Part shown: positions 1 through 7,085 of the stretch, in pieces
How positions within the stretch are numbered: the first letter of the stretch is position 1
Layout: each line of letters begins with the position of its first letter
NCBI RefSeq assembly: GCF_900109615.1
Contig: NZ_FOIX01000002.1
Span: 682,001-746,000 of the forward strand
Direction: 5' to 3'
Origin: Kaistella antarctica
GTDB lineage: Bacteria > Bacteroidota > Bacteroidia > Flavobacteriales > Weeksellaceae
DNA: 64,000 nucleotides
Position numbers and translations under genes: made by a program
Notes under the pieces: model-generated
The model's input: the letters and a program-made list of their open reading frames with translations, nothing else
What the model was told of the DNA's origin: nothing
Database searches by the model: none

Positions 1-1399
1 TACTGAAATCGGGGATATCAGTAGCAGTAATACTTAAATTAGTAGTTTCACTAAATGCACCTGACAAAGTTGCCCAAGTAGCAGCTCCCCATTGGGTAAT
101 TTTAGACAACTTCTTCTGATTATTACTGGTACTCCCTCTAAAATAAAGAGAGAATCCAGATTGTCCAACTGGGAAAATCCGAACCTGGTAAATTCCAGCT
201 TGTCCAAAATCAATAGTAGTGGAGTTTACACCGTAACCATTATCTTTTCTGCTGGCATCATTAAGATCTACCCACGAATAAGTATAATTTCCCTGTGCAG
301 GAATGATAATTGTGTTGGTTCCTTGAGTATTCCATTCTGTTACGAAGTCAATAGGACAAGCAGTTGCACTTTGGCTATCACCAGAAATGGTCCAACCTCT
401 GCTATTAATTAGATGATTTCTTGCTTTTACTACTTCGGAACTATATGTTGGTAAATCCTGATTTGCAAAATTTAAATTGGTAGGGGTGTTTGCATCATTT
501 GCAGCCCAGCCCGCCAAAGTTTTACTGTAATTCTGACAACCCATGGTTGCAGAAAACATAGCTTTAGCATACATTAGAGAAGTGATTTTCCAAGTTCCGA
601 GATTCTGACTAAAAGCTGACGCTGACTTAAACATATTGTCCATTCTTATTACTTTGCTCACATCCCATTTACCAATGTCTTGATTAAAATGAGTATTTTC
701 ATAAAACATCTCTTGCATATCTTTTACTTTGCTGACGTTCCAATTACTAATATCACCATTAAATTTTGAACTTTTAAAGGCAGCAGACATATCGGTTATA
801 TTTCTAACGTCCCAATTGTTAATATTGGGAATATCTTGTACACCAGAAAAGGCAAACATGCTAAACATATCTTCCACTAGCCGCAAGTCGGGTACATCTG
901 TGGCGGTAATTTTTAAATTTGAAGTTGCCCCGAAAGCTGCGTAGAAAGTTGACCATTTCATTGTTCCCCATTGTGTGATCTTCAATAATTTTTTTGGATC
1001 GCCATTGCCAAATCCGAATGTAAACAAATTGAGAGGAGTAGCACCCGTCGGCTTCATTTTTACCTCGTAGTTTCCAGGGGTTGGAAAATTAATGGTGGTA
1101 TTACCATTTGCTGAACCCGATCCTGTAGAAACACCTCCTACACGTTTCCAGGTGTAATCATAACTTCCTTCGGCAAGGATTCTAATTTGGTTATTGGCAG
1201 AAGTTCCAAAATTATCGGTTTTCCACTCGGTAATAAGTTCGGCTTGTGCAGAAATAGAAATGCTGAAAAATAAAAAGGCAAAAAGCAGCAGGCAAGTTTT
1301 TGCTGAATTTCCTATTTTGCTTTTTGGATGATTACGCGTCGCACTTGATTTTAGATCCAATTGATTCTTTTTCTTAAAATTAATAAATAATTGTTTCAT
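1..1399 (-). CDS. DUF285 (BspA-like) T9SS surface protein, 3' end outside window
   Basis: Open from an ATG at 1399 through the left window edge (about 466 codons visible), so the C-terminus is missing. Residues 1-52 form a long N-terminal leader ending in SISAQ. After it comes a PKD-like beta domain (LITEWKT, NYEVKMKPTG), then tandem DUF285 repeats of the type FNGDISNWNVSKVKDM. A second module then begins (CPIDFVTEWNTQG). The same two-module order is seen in the 771-residue paralogue at 3283-5598. DUF285 repeats are leucine-rich-repeat-like surface repeats of unknown ligand. By analogy with the two paralogues the missing end should carry a T9SS sorting tail, but that part is not visible. It shares its promoter and operator layout with the next two genes. 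Confidence 0.85.
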   Translation of the reverse strand, partial: MKQLFINFKKKNQLDLKSSATRNHPKSKIGNSAKTCLLLFAFLFFSISISAQAELITEWKTDNFGTSANNQIRILAEGSYDYTWKRVGGVSTGSGSANGNTTINFPTPGNYEVKMKPTGATPLNLFTFGFGNGDPKKLLKITQWGTMKWSTFYAAFGATSNLKITATDVPDLRLVEDMFSMFAFSGVQDIPNINNWDVRNITDMSAAFKSSKFNGDISNWNVSKVKDMQEMFYENTHFNQDIGKWDVSKVIRMDNMFKSASAFSQNLGTWKITSLMYAKAMFSATMGCQNYSKTLAGWAANDANTPTNLNFANQDLPTYSSEVVKARNHLINSRGWTISGDSQSATACPIDFVTEWNTQGTNTIIIPAQGNYTYSWVDLNDASRKDNGYGVNSTTIDFGQAGIYQVRIFPVGQSGFSLYFRGSTSNNQKKLSKITQWGAATWATLSGAFSETTNLSITATDIPDFS

Positions 1400-1449
1400 A
1401 AATAGATTTTTTTTAAGTTTTACTAGGTGTTTTTATCGTTATAGGATAA

Positions 1450-1480
1450 CAAAGCTTGATTTAATTTTTCAGATAAACAA
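1450..1480 (-). promoter_or_regulatory. Predicted promoter of the left-edge DUF285 gene
   Basis: On the minus strand a TTG (1480-1478) is followed after 20 nt by AAGCTTTG (1457-1450), a five-of-six match to the Bacteroidota -7 box TAnnTTTG. The identical arrangement lies in front of the other two DUF285 genes. The predicted 5' UTR is about 46 nt. Confidence 0.6.
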
Positions 1481-1492
1481 GCGATTGAGTAC

Positions 1493-1542
1493 GGTTGGTA
1501 GGATATTCAAAATGGTTGGTAGCATATTCAAAATGGTTGGTA
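1493..1542 (-). promoter_or_regulatory. Triple direct-repeat operator, 21-bp period
   Basis: GGTTGGTA (plus-strand reading) occurs at 1493, 1514 and 1535, exactly 21 bp apart, and the interval sequence is conserved as GGATATTCAAAAT. The array ends 13 bp upstream of the -33 TTG. It spans 94-143 bp upstream of the ATG, the same distances as at the two paralogues. Direct repeats at two helical turns fit a dimeric or tandem activator of the LytTR or AraC type. The regulator is not identified in this window. Confidence 0.6.
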
Positions 1543-1740
1543 AATCGCTACATTTTTAATTCTACCAAAACAGTGACTTTCGCAATTCTTACAATCAGTA
1601 ACTGCTTTTTTTAAATTTGAAAACGACCGACAACCTGCATTAAATAAAAAACCCCGATTGCTCGGGATTCATATTTATCATCTTGCGATGAAGGGTTATT
1701 GTTTTATAATCTTTTTGGTCGTACTTCCTTTTTCTGAAGT
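1543..1740. repeat. Copy 1 of the DUF285 cassette 3' flank
   Basis: This stretch (end of the operator, spacer, terminator and the 3' end of the 429-residue gene) is nearly identical to 3129-3325. The duplicated unit therefore includes regulatory and terminator DNA, not only coding sequence. Confidence 0.75.
1646..1666 (-). terminator. Rho-independent terminator of the 429-residue DUF285 gene
   Basis: Read on the minus strand, CCCGA-GCAA-TCGGG (1666-1653) is followed by a run of T (1651-1646). It lies 30 nt past the stop codon. Confidence 0.75.
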
Positions 1741-2985
1741 GATGGTTACTAAATACATTCCTTTAGCATAGGTTGAAAAATTTAATTTTAATTCTTTTCC
1801 ATTTGCTTTGGAAGTTTGCATTAAGCGGCCAGTTGTATCATAAACTGTAAGTGTTTCTTTACCCTCAAGTCCATCTATTGTTAAATAGTCTTTTACTGGA
1901 TTCGGGAATAGTTTCAGATTGGTAAAATCTGCACGTGTGGTTATAAGCGCACAAGTTCCTAAAGCGTCGCCAGTGATTGTCCATCCTCTGTTATTAATCA
2001 GATAATTTCTGGCAGCGACCGCCTCAGGACTATAAATTAATTGAAAGGCGCCCAAGGTTATGTTGATCGGTGTATGGCTATCATTTGCAGCCCAGCCCAT
2101 AAGAGTTTTACTATAATTTTCACAGCTCATGTTTGCACCGAACATATCATCGGCGGTGGTTACATTGCTTATATTCCAAGACCCAAGATTTTGATTAAAC
2201 TGATAAGCGCCATAAAACATTCCCCGTGCATTTTCTAGACTGCTTACGTCCCAACCGCTGATGTTTTGATTAAAAGTACCAATTCCATAAAACATCCAAT
2301 TCATTTGTGTAACGCCACTTACATTCCAATTACTGATGTCATCATTAAATTTTGAAAAATGAAAGAGGGAGTTCATATTGGTGACATTAGCAACATTCCA
2401 ATTATTGATATTCGATATGGTGGGCACATTAGAATAACTAAAACTATATGACATATCATTTACAAGTAATAAATCTGGAACGTCAGTTGCGGTAATTTCA
2501 AGATTTTTTGTGCCAGTAAATGCATTTTCAAAAGTGGACCATTTGGTCGTTCCCCATTTTGTTATTTTGACTATTTTTTTAGAATCTCCACCTTCATGCT
2601 CAAATTTAATCGCATGAAAAGGAATCGCACCTGTTGGTTTTATTTTTACTTCATAATTTCCCGGAACCGCAAAAGTAATCGTTGTTGCACCATTTGCGTT
2701 TCCAGATCCTGTATTCGCGCCGCCAATAAGTTTCCAAGTATAATTAAATGTTCCTTCCGCTTGAATCGTAATTTGCTTATTGGTTGATGTACCAGGATTG
2801 TCGGTTTTCCATTCGGTAATGAATTCATTTTGAGCCGAAGCAAAACTGCTAAAAAAGAAAAGCAGAAATAGCATTAGGCAGGTCTTTATAGTTGTCAACA
2901 CTATCTTTTCAGGTTGAACATTGGTCACAATAGATGTCACATCGAACCAATTTTGTTCTTTAAAATAGGTAAATAAATAATTCAT
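1696..2985 (-). CDS. DUF285 (BspA-like) surface protein with T9SS sorting domain, single module
   Basis: 429 residues. A leader of about 52 residues ends at FASAQ; it has a conserved hydrophilic extension before the hydrophobic core. A PKD-like beta domain follows (about 53-150), then DUF285 repeats (about 155-320) with the recurring pattern NDDISNWNVSGVTQM. The C-terminal 70 residues form a Por_Secre_tail/T9SS type A sorting domain (KLFPNPVKDYLTIDGLEG ... KGMYLVTITSEKG ... KKIIKQ). The protein is expected to be exported by Sec, then moved across the outer membrane and anchored by T9SS. It has one module where its neighbours have two. Its upstream promoter, operator and 3' flank match theirs, which points to recent duplication and module loss. 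Ligand and role are unknown; adhesion is a guess. Confidence 0.9.
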   Translation of the reverse strand: MNYLFTYFKEQNWFDVTSIVTNVQPEKIVLTTIKTCLMLFLLFFFSSFASAQNEFITEWKTDNPGTSTNKQITIQAEGTFNYTWKLIGGANTGSGNANGATTITFAVPGNYEVKIKPTGAIPFHAIKFEHEGGDSKKIVKITKWGTTKWSTFENAFTGTKNLEITATDVPDLLLVNDMSYSFSYSNVPTISNINNWNVANVTNMNSLFHFSKFNDDISNWNVSGVTQMNWMFYGIGTFNQNISGWDVSSLENARGMFYGAYQFNQNLGSWNISNVTTADDMFGANMSCENYSKTLMGWAANDSHTPINITLGAFQLIYSPEAVAARNYLINNRGWTITGDALGTCALITTRADFTNLKLFPNPVKDYLTIDGLEGKETLTVYDTTGRLMQTSKANGKELKLNFSTYAKGMYLVTITSEKGSTTKKIIKQ

Positions 2986-3035
2986 AAGTAGATTTTTTTT
3001 AAGTTTAAATGGATATTTTATTTTTTGTAGAATAA

Positions 3036-3066
3036 CAAAGCTTGGTTTAAATCTTCATATAACCAA
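3036..3066 (-). promoter_or_regulatory. Predicted promoter of the 429-residue DUF285 gene
   Basis: Minus-strand TTG (3066-3064), 20-nt spacer and AAGCTTTG (3043-3036). Spacing and sequence are the same as at 1450-1480 and 5649-5679. Confidence 0.6.
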
Positions 3067-3078
3067 GTGATTGAGTAG

Positions 3079-3128
3079 GGTTGGTAGGATATTCGAAATG
3101 GTTAGTAGGATATTCAAAATGGTTGGTA
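3079..3128 (-). promoter_or_regulatory. Triple direct-repeat operator, 21-bp period (copy 2)
   Basis: GGTTGGTA at 3079, GGTTAGTA at 3100 and GGTTGGTA at 3121, again exactly 21 bp apart. The array is 94-143 bp upstream of the ATG at 2985. One base differs in the middle box. Confidence 0.6.
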
Positions 3129-3325
3129 AATCGCTGCATTTTTAATTTTACCAAAACAGTGACTTTCGCAATTCTTGCAATCAGAAACTGATTTTTTTAA
3201 ATTTGAAAACGACCGACAACCTTCATTAAATAAAAAACCCCGATTGCTCGAGGTTTCCTATTGATCATCTTGCGATGAAGGGTTATTGTTTTATAATCTT
3301 TTTGGTCGTACCTCCTTTTTCCGAT
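3129..3325. repeat. Copy 2 of the DUF285 cassette 3' flank
   Basis: Near-identical partner of 1543-1740, running through the terminator into the sorting-domain coding region of the 771-residue gene. Confidence 0.75.
3232..3256 (-). terminator. Rho-independent terminator of the 771-residue DUF285 gene
   Basis: Minus strand: AAACCTCGA-GCAA-TCGGGGTTT, a nine-pair stem with one G-T pair, followed by T residues. The loop is the same as in the copy at 1646-1666. Confidence 0.75.
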
Positions 3326-5598
3326 GTGATCGTCAGCAAATACATTCCTTTAGCATATGTTGAAAAATTCAACTTTAATTCTTTTCCGTTTGCTCTAGAA
3401 GTTTGCAGTAAGCGGCCACTCAGATCGTAAAGCGCCACGGTTTCTTTACCCTCAAGTCCATCTATTGTTAAGTAGTCTTTTACTGGATTCGGGAATAGTT
3501 TTAGGCTTGTGAAGTCTGCATTTACAGTTGCAAGCGCACAAGTTCCTAAAGCGTCTTCAGTAATGTTCCAGTTTAAATTATTTATCAAATGATTTCGATC
3601 ACTCACTACTTCCGGACTATACGTTAATCCTTCTGCGCCCGAAGTGATGTTTTGCGGAGTATTGGTATTATTCGCCCAACCTTTTAGGGTTTTACTATAA
3701 TTGAGGCAGCTAAGTCCCGTACCATCAAAAATACCTTGAGCAGAGGTTAGTGCATTCAGATTCCAACTACCAATATTCTGATCGAAAGCGCTGGCACCAA
3801 TGAACGCCTCCGTCATATCAGTAACTTTGGACGTATCCCATTGTGAAATATCTTGATTAAAAGCTTTTGCACCCATAAATAGATGCGATATATTTTTTAC
3901 TTTGGAAGTATTCCAGCTTCCAATATTTTGATTAAACTTTACGGAATGAGCAAACATTGCGTACATATCCTCAACATTTTCCACATTCCAATTGCTTATA
4001 TCCTGATTAAAATCGGGCAGTTCTCCAAACATGGAAGACATCCTTTGGACCTTTGATACATCCCAACTGGAAACGTTGTCATTAAAATTAGTTCTTCCAA
4101 ATAGATAATACATATTGGTTACCTGGCTTACATCCCATAAATTGATATTAGGAACCGTAGATATTCCCGATTCAAAAAAACTTCGGTCCATAGAAGTTAC
4201 CTTCCTTAAATCCGGAATGTCTGTGGCGGTAATACTTAAATTTTCTGCTTTTTCAAAGGCATAATTGAAGTAAGTCCACTGGTGTGCTCCCCATTGCTTG
4301 AGTTTCATAAGTTTCTTTCGATTATCTAAAGGGGTCATGTCAACCCGCATAAAAAACTGATTTGTTCCAAGGGGAAAAATCCTTAATTCGTAGATTCCTG
4401 CTTGTCCAAAATCAATCGTAGTAAATCCTGATCCATTACCTTTACCTTTTCTAGTGGCATTATTAAGATCAACCCATGAATAGGTATAATCTCCAATCGC
4501 AGGGATTTCAATCGTATTGCTACCCTGAGTATTCCATTCCGTAACCAAGTCAATTGGGCAGGCAGTGGCACTCTGGCTATCATTTAAAATATTCCAGCCT
4601 CTGTCATCAATTAAATAATCCCTGGCACTAATTACTTCAGGACTATATTTTAAGGAGGAAGCACCCAAAGTAATATTGATTGGTGTGCGAGCGTCATCAG
4701 CAGCCCAGCCACCCAAAGTTTTACTGTAATTTTGGCAACTCATGTTTCCTTTAAACATACTGGCGGCATTGGTAACTTTACTAATATTCCAAGCGCCCAG
4801 GTTTTGATCAAACGCGAAGGCCTGGAAAAACATGTTTTTGAGTGTTGTTACTTCGCTGACATTCCACCTGCTGATGTCTTGGTTGAAATATGAATTGTCA
4901 GAGAACATACCTTCCATCGTAGTTACTTGCCTAACGTTCCAGTTACCGATGTCTGAGTTGAAATCTGACAGAGCAAATGTAAAACTCATATTGGTCACAT
5001 AGTAAACATTCCAGTCATTGATATTCGGAATGGTAGATACTTTTGAGGAATAAAAAGCATAGGACATATCGGTAACTGCTGTTAAAAGTGGAACGTCAGT
5101 AGCCGTAATCGCAAGATTGCTTGTATTAGTAAATGCTCGTTCGAAGGTAGACCAAGTCACAGTTCCCCATTGCGTTATTTTTAACAGTTTTCTGGCGTCA
5201 CTCGCTCCATTTGTAAACTGGATGGCACGGAAGGTGTTTGCTCCTGTGGGCGTTATTTTCACCACATAGTTCCCGGCGACGGGAAAAGTAATCGTCGTAG
5301 AGCCGTTTCCTGTACCAGTTCCAGTTGTCGCGCCACCAATAAGTTTCCAGGTATAATTAAACGTTCCCACTGCTGGAATGGTAATTTGCTTATTTGTTGA
5401 AGTACCAGGATTGTCGGTTTTCCATTCGGTAATGAATTCATTTTGAGCCGAAGCAAAACTGCTAAAAAAGAAAAGTACAAATAGCATTAGGCAGGTCTTT
5501 GTAGTTGTCAAGACTTTCTTTTCAGGTTGAACATTGGTCACATTAGATGGCTCATCGAACCAATTTTGTTTTTTAAAAGAGATAAATAAATAATTCAT
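3283..5598 (-). CDS. DUF285 (BspA-like) surface protein with T9SS sorting domain, two modules
   Basis: 771 residues. The leader ends at FASAQ near residue 52. Module 1 is a PKD-like domain plus DUF285 repeats (to about 345). Module 2 starts at CPIDLVTEWNTQGSN and again has a PKD-like domain and a longer run of DUF285 repeats (SWDVSKVQRMSSMF, SQWDTSKVTDM). The last 70 residues are a T9SS sorting tail (KLFPNPVKDYLTIDG ... TTKKIIKQ), almost the same as in the 429-residue paralogue. It is expected at the cell surface. This is the first gene of a tandem set of three, each transcribed from its own conserved promoter. The function of DUF285 repeats is not established. Confidence 0.92.
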   Translation of the reverse strand: MNYLFISFKKQNWFDEPSNVTNVQPEKKVLTTTKTCLMLFVLFFFSSFASAQNEFITEWKTDNPGTSTNKQITIPAVGTFNYTWKLIGGATTGTGTGNGSTTITFPVAGNYVVKITPTGANTFRAIQFTNGASDARKLLKITQWGTVTWSTFERAFTNTSNLAITATDVPLLTAVTDMSYAFYSSKVSTIPNINDWNVYYVTNMSFTFALSDFNSDIGNWNVRQVTTMEGMFSDNSYFNQDISRWNVSEVTTLKNMFFQAFAFDQNLGAWNISKVTNAASMFKGNMSCQNYSKTLGGWAADDARTPINITLGASSLKYSPEVISARDYLIDDRGWNILNDSQSATACPIDLVTEWNTQGSNTIEIPAIGDYTYSWVDLNNATRKGKGNGSGFTTIDFGQAGIYELRIFPLGTNQFFMRVDMTPLDNRKKLMKLKQWGAHQWTYFNYAFEKAENLSITATDIPDLRKVTSMDRSFFESGISTVPNINLWDVSQVTNMYYLFGRTNFNDNVSSWDVSKVQRMSSMFGELPDFNQDISNWNVENVEDMYAMFAHSVKFNQNIGSWNTSKVKNISHLFMGAKAFNQDISQWDTSKVTDMTEAFIGASAFDQNIGSWNLNALTSAQGIFDGTGLSCLNYSKTLKGWANNTNTPQNITSGAEGLTYSPEVVSDRNHLINNLNWNITEDALGTCALATVNADFTSLKLFPNPVKDYLTIDGLEGKETVALYDLSGRLLQTSRANGKELKLNFSTYAKGMYLLTITSEKGGTTKKIIKQ

Positions 5599-5648
5599 AC
5601 ATAGATTTTTTTAAAGTTTAAATGGATATTTTATTTGTTGTAGAGTAA

Positions 5649-5679
5649 CAAAGCTTGACTTAAATCTTCAGATAACCAA
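5649..5679 (-). promoter_or_regulatory. Predicted promoter of the 771-residue DUF285 gene
   Basis: Minus-strand TTG (5679-5677), 20-nt spacer and AAGCTTTG (5656-5649). The predicted transcript start is near 5644, giving a 5' UTR of about 46 nt. Confidence 0.6.
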
Positions 5680-5691
5680 GCGATTGAGTAG

Positions 5692-5741
5692 GGTTGGTAG
5701 GATATTCGAAATGGTTGGTCAGTTTTTCAAGATGGTTGGTA
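5692..5741 (-). promoter_or_regulatory. Triple direct-repeat operator, 21-bp period (copy 3)
   Basis: GGTTGGTA at 5692, GGTTGGTC at 5713 and GGTTGGTA at 5734, exactly 21 bp apart and 94-143 bp upstream of the ATG. The spacer between the second and third boxes has diverged, while box sequence and phasing are kept. This supports function of the boxes. Confidence 0.62.
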
Positions 5742-5884
5742 AATCAGCCTTTTTTCATTGTTGTCCAATTTTCAGCTTTCTTACCAATCTTCTTTATTTT
5801 GTAATATTTTTTAATCAAAGCCAATTCTCTTGTATGAGGAAAATTTAAAAATTAAACCTATATTTAACTTCCAAAAAATAGTTC

Positions 5885-6901
5885 ATGAAAAACGCTAAGT
5901 ATTTTATACTTCCACTGGCTTTTGCGCTCTTGCAAAGTTGTGCCGCCAATCTATCTTATTCGGGTTCACCCTTTCAAAAATCATATCAGTCAATTACCTC
6001 AGCTGAACTGAAAACGCATCTGTACATCGTGGCTTCTGATGAAATGGAAGGAAGAGATACAGGGAGTGAAGGCCAGAAAAAGGCCGGCAAATATTTGATT
6101 GAGCAGTATCAAAAAATGGGAGTTTCTCATCCAAAATCGATGACTTCCTTTCACCAAATTGTTCCGACTGAAGCCTTGAAGGGAAGAAGAGGAAATTTGC
6201 CGCAGTCAGAAAATATTTTAGCATACATCGAAGGGTCAGAAAAGCCGGAAGAAGTGATTGTTATTTCTGCACATTACGATCATATTGGAATGTCGGATGG
6301 TCAGATTTTTAATGGTGCTGATGATGATGGTAGCGGAACAGTTGCCCTTTTAGAAATTGCTGAAGCCTTTCAAATGGCGAAGAAATCAGGAAATGGTCCG
6401 AAAAGATCGATCTTGTTTTTACATGTGACAGGCGAAGAGCACGGACTTCTCGGTTCACTTTATTACGCTAACAATCCAATTTTTCCGATGGCAAATACCG
6501 TGGCGAATTTAAATATTGATATGATTGGAAGATGCGATCCCGGAAATTGTGATAAAGAATACGTTTATGTGATTGGGTCGGAAATGTTGAGTTCTGATTT
6601 AAAGAAAATTAGCGAAAAAGCAAATGCATCGACGACCAGTTTAGAATTAAATTATAAATACGATGATCCTAATGATAAAGACCGTTTGTACTATCGATCA
6701 GATCATTACAACTTTGCGAAAAATGGAATTCCTGTTATTTTCTACTTCGATGGGATTCATGAAGATTATCATAAACCCAGCGATACGCCTGATAAAATAG
6801 ATTACGTTTCCTTGCAAAAACGCACCCAATTGGTATTTGCAACTGCGTGGGAATTGGCGAACAGAAAGGATCGAATTGTGGTGGATAAAAAAGTGAAATA
6901 G
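5885..6901 (+). CDS. M28 family zinc aminopeptidase, lipoprotein
   Basis: 338 residues. A signal peptide ends in the lipobox LQSC (Cys19), so it should be lipid-anchored in the cell envelope. The M28 metallopeptidase core shows the zinc ligands in order: SAHYDHIG (His/Asp region), NGADDDGSGTVALLE, the catalytic TGEEHGLLGS, DMIGRCD and the late HEDYHKPSDT. It probably removes N-terminal residues from peptides in the periplasm or outside the cell; the exact substrate cannot be read from sequence. The gene stands alone, divergent from the DUF285 cluster, and ends at a hairpin terminator. Confidence 0.9.
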   Translation: MKNAKYFILPLAFALLQSCAANLSYSGSPFQKSYQSITSAELKTHLYIVASDEMEGRDTGSEGQKKAGKYLIEQYQKMGVSHPKSMTSFHQIVPTEALKGRRGNLPQSENILAYIEGSEKPEEVIVISAHYDHIGMSDGQIFNGADDDGSGTVALLEIAEAFQMAKKSGNGPKRSILFLHVTGEEHGLLGSLYYANNPIFPMANTVANLNIDMIGRCDPGNCDKEYVYVIGSEMLSSDLKKISEKANASTTSLELNYKYDDPNDKDRLYYRSDHYNFAKNGIPVIFYFDGIHEDYHKPSDTPDKIDYVSLQKRTQLVFATAWELANRKDRIVVDKKVK

Positions 6902-6924
6902 TAAGATTTTTATTTTCCAATAAT

Positions 6925-6955
6925 TAAAGAGAATCAAGTTTTACTTGGTTCTTTT
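6925..6955 (+). terminator. Probable terminator after the M28 peptidase gene
   Basis: AAAGAGAATCAAGT pairs imperfectly with ACTTGGTTCTTT around a TTT loop and is followed by a T-rich run. Confidence 0.5.
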
Positions 6956-6980
6956 TATTTTTTACTTGGATCTTAAAATG

Positions 6981-7052
6981 TGACTTCACTGGGAATCGAA
7001 CGCGGATCTAAAGTTTAGGAAACTTTTGTTCTATCCGTTGAACTATGAAGCC
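6981..7052 (-). tRNA. tRNA-Arg (anticodon CCU)
   Basis: Read on the minus strand from 7052. The acceptor stem GGCTTCA pairs with TGAAGTC. The D arm is GTTC/GAAC. The anticodon arm AAAGT-TTCCTAA-ACTTT has anticodon CCT. A TTCGATT T-loop follows, and the discriminator base is A (6981). CCA is not encoded. The T stem is poor: CCGCG faces CCCAG, giving two mismatches out of five. Identity follows from the anticodon. The gene may be functional with a weak T stem or may be decaying. Confidence 0.75.
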
Positions 7053-7085
7053 GAATTTGAATTCAAATCTAACTTTTTGATGATG

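Noticed and set aside
92-944. Plus-strand open frames under the left-edge DUF285 gene
   Set aside because: They lie antisense inside a gene with clear domain sequence and encode no recognisable protein; shadows of the minus-strand repeats.
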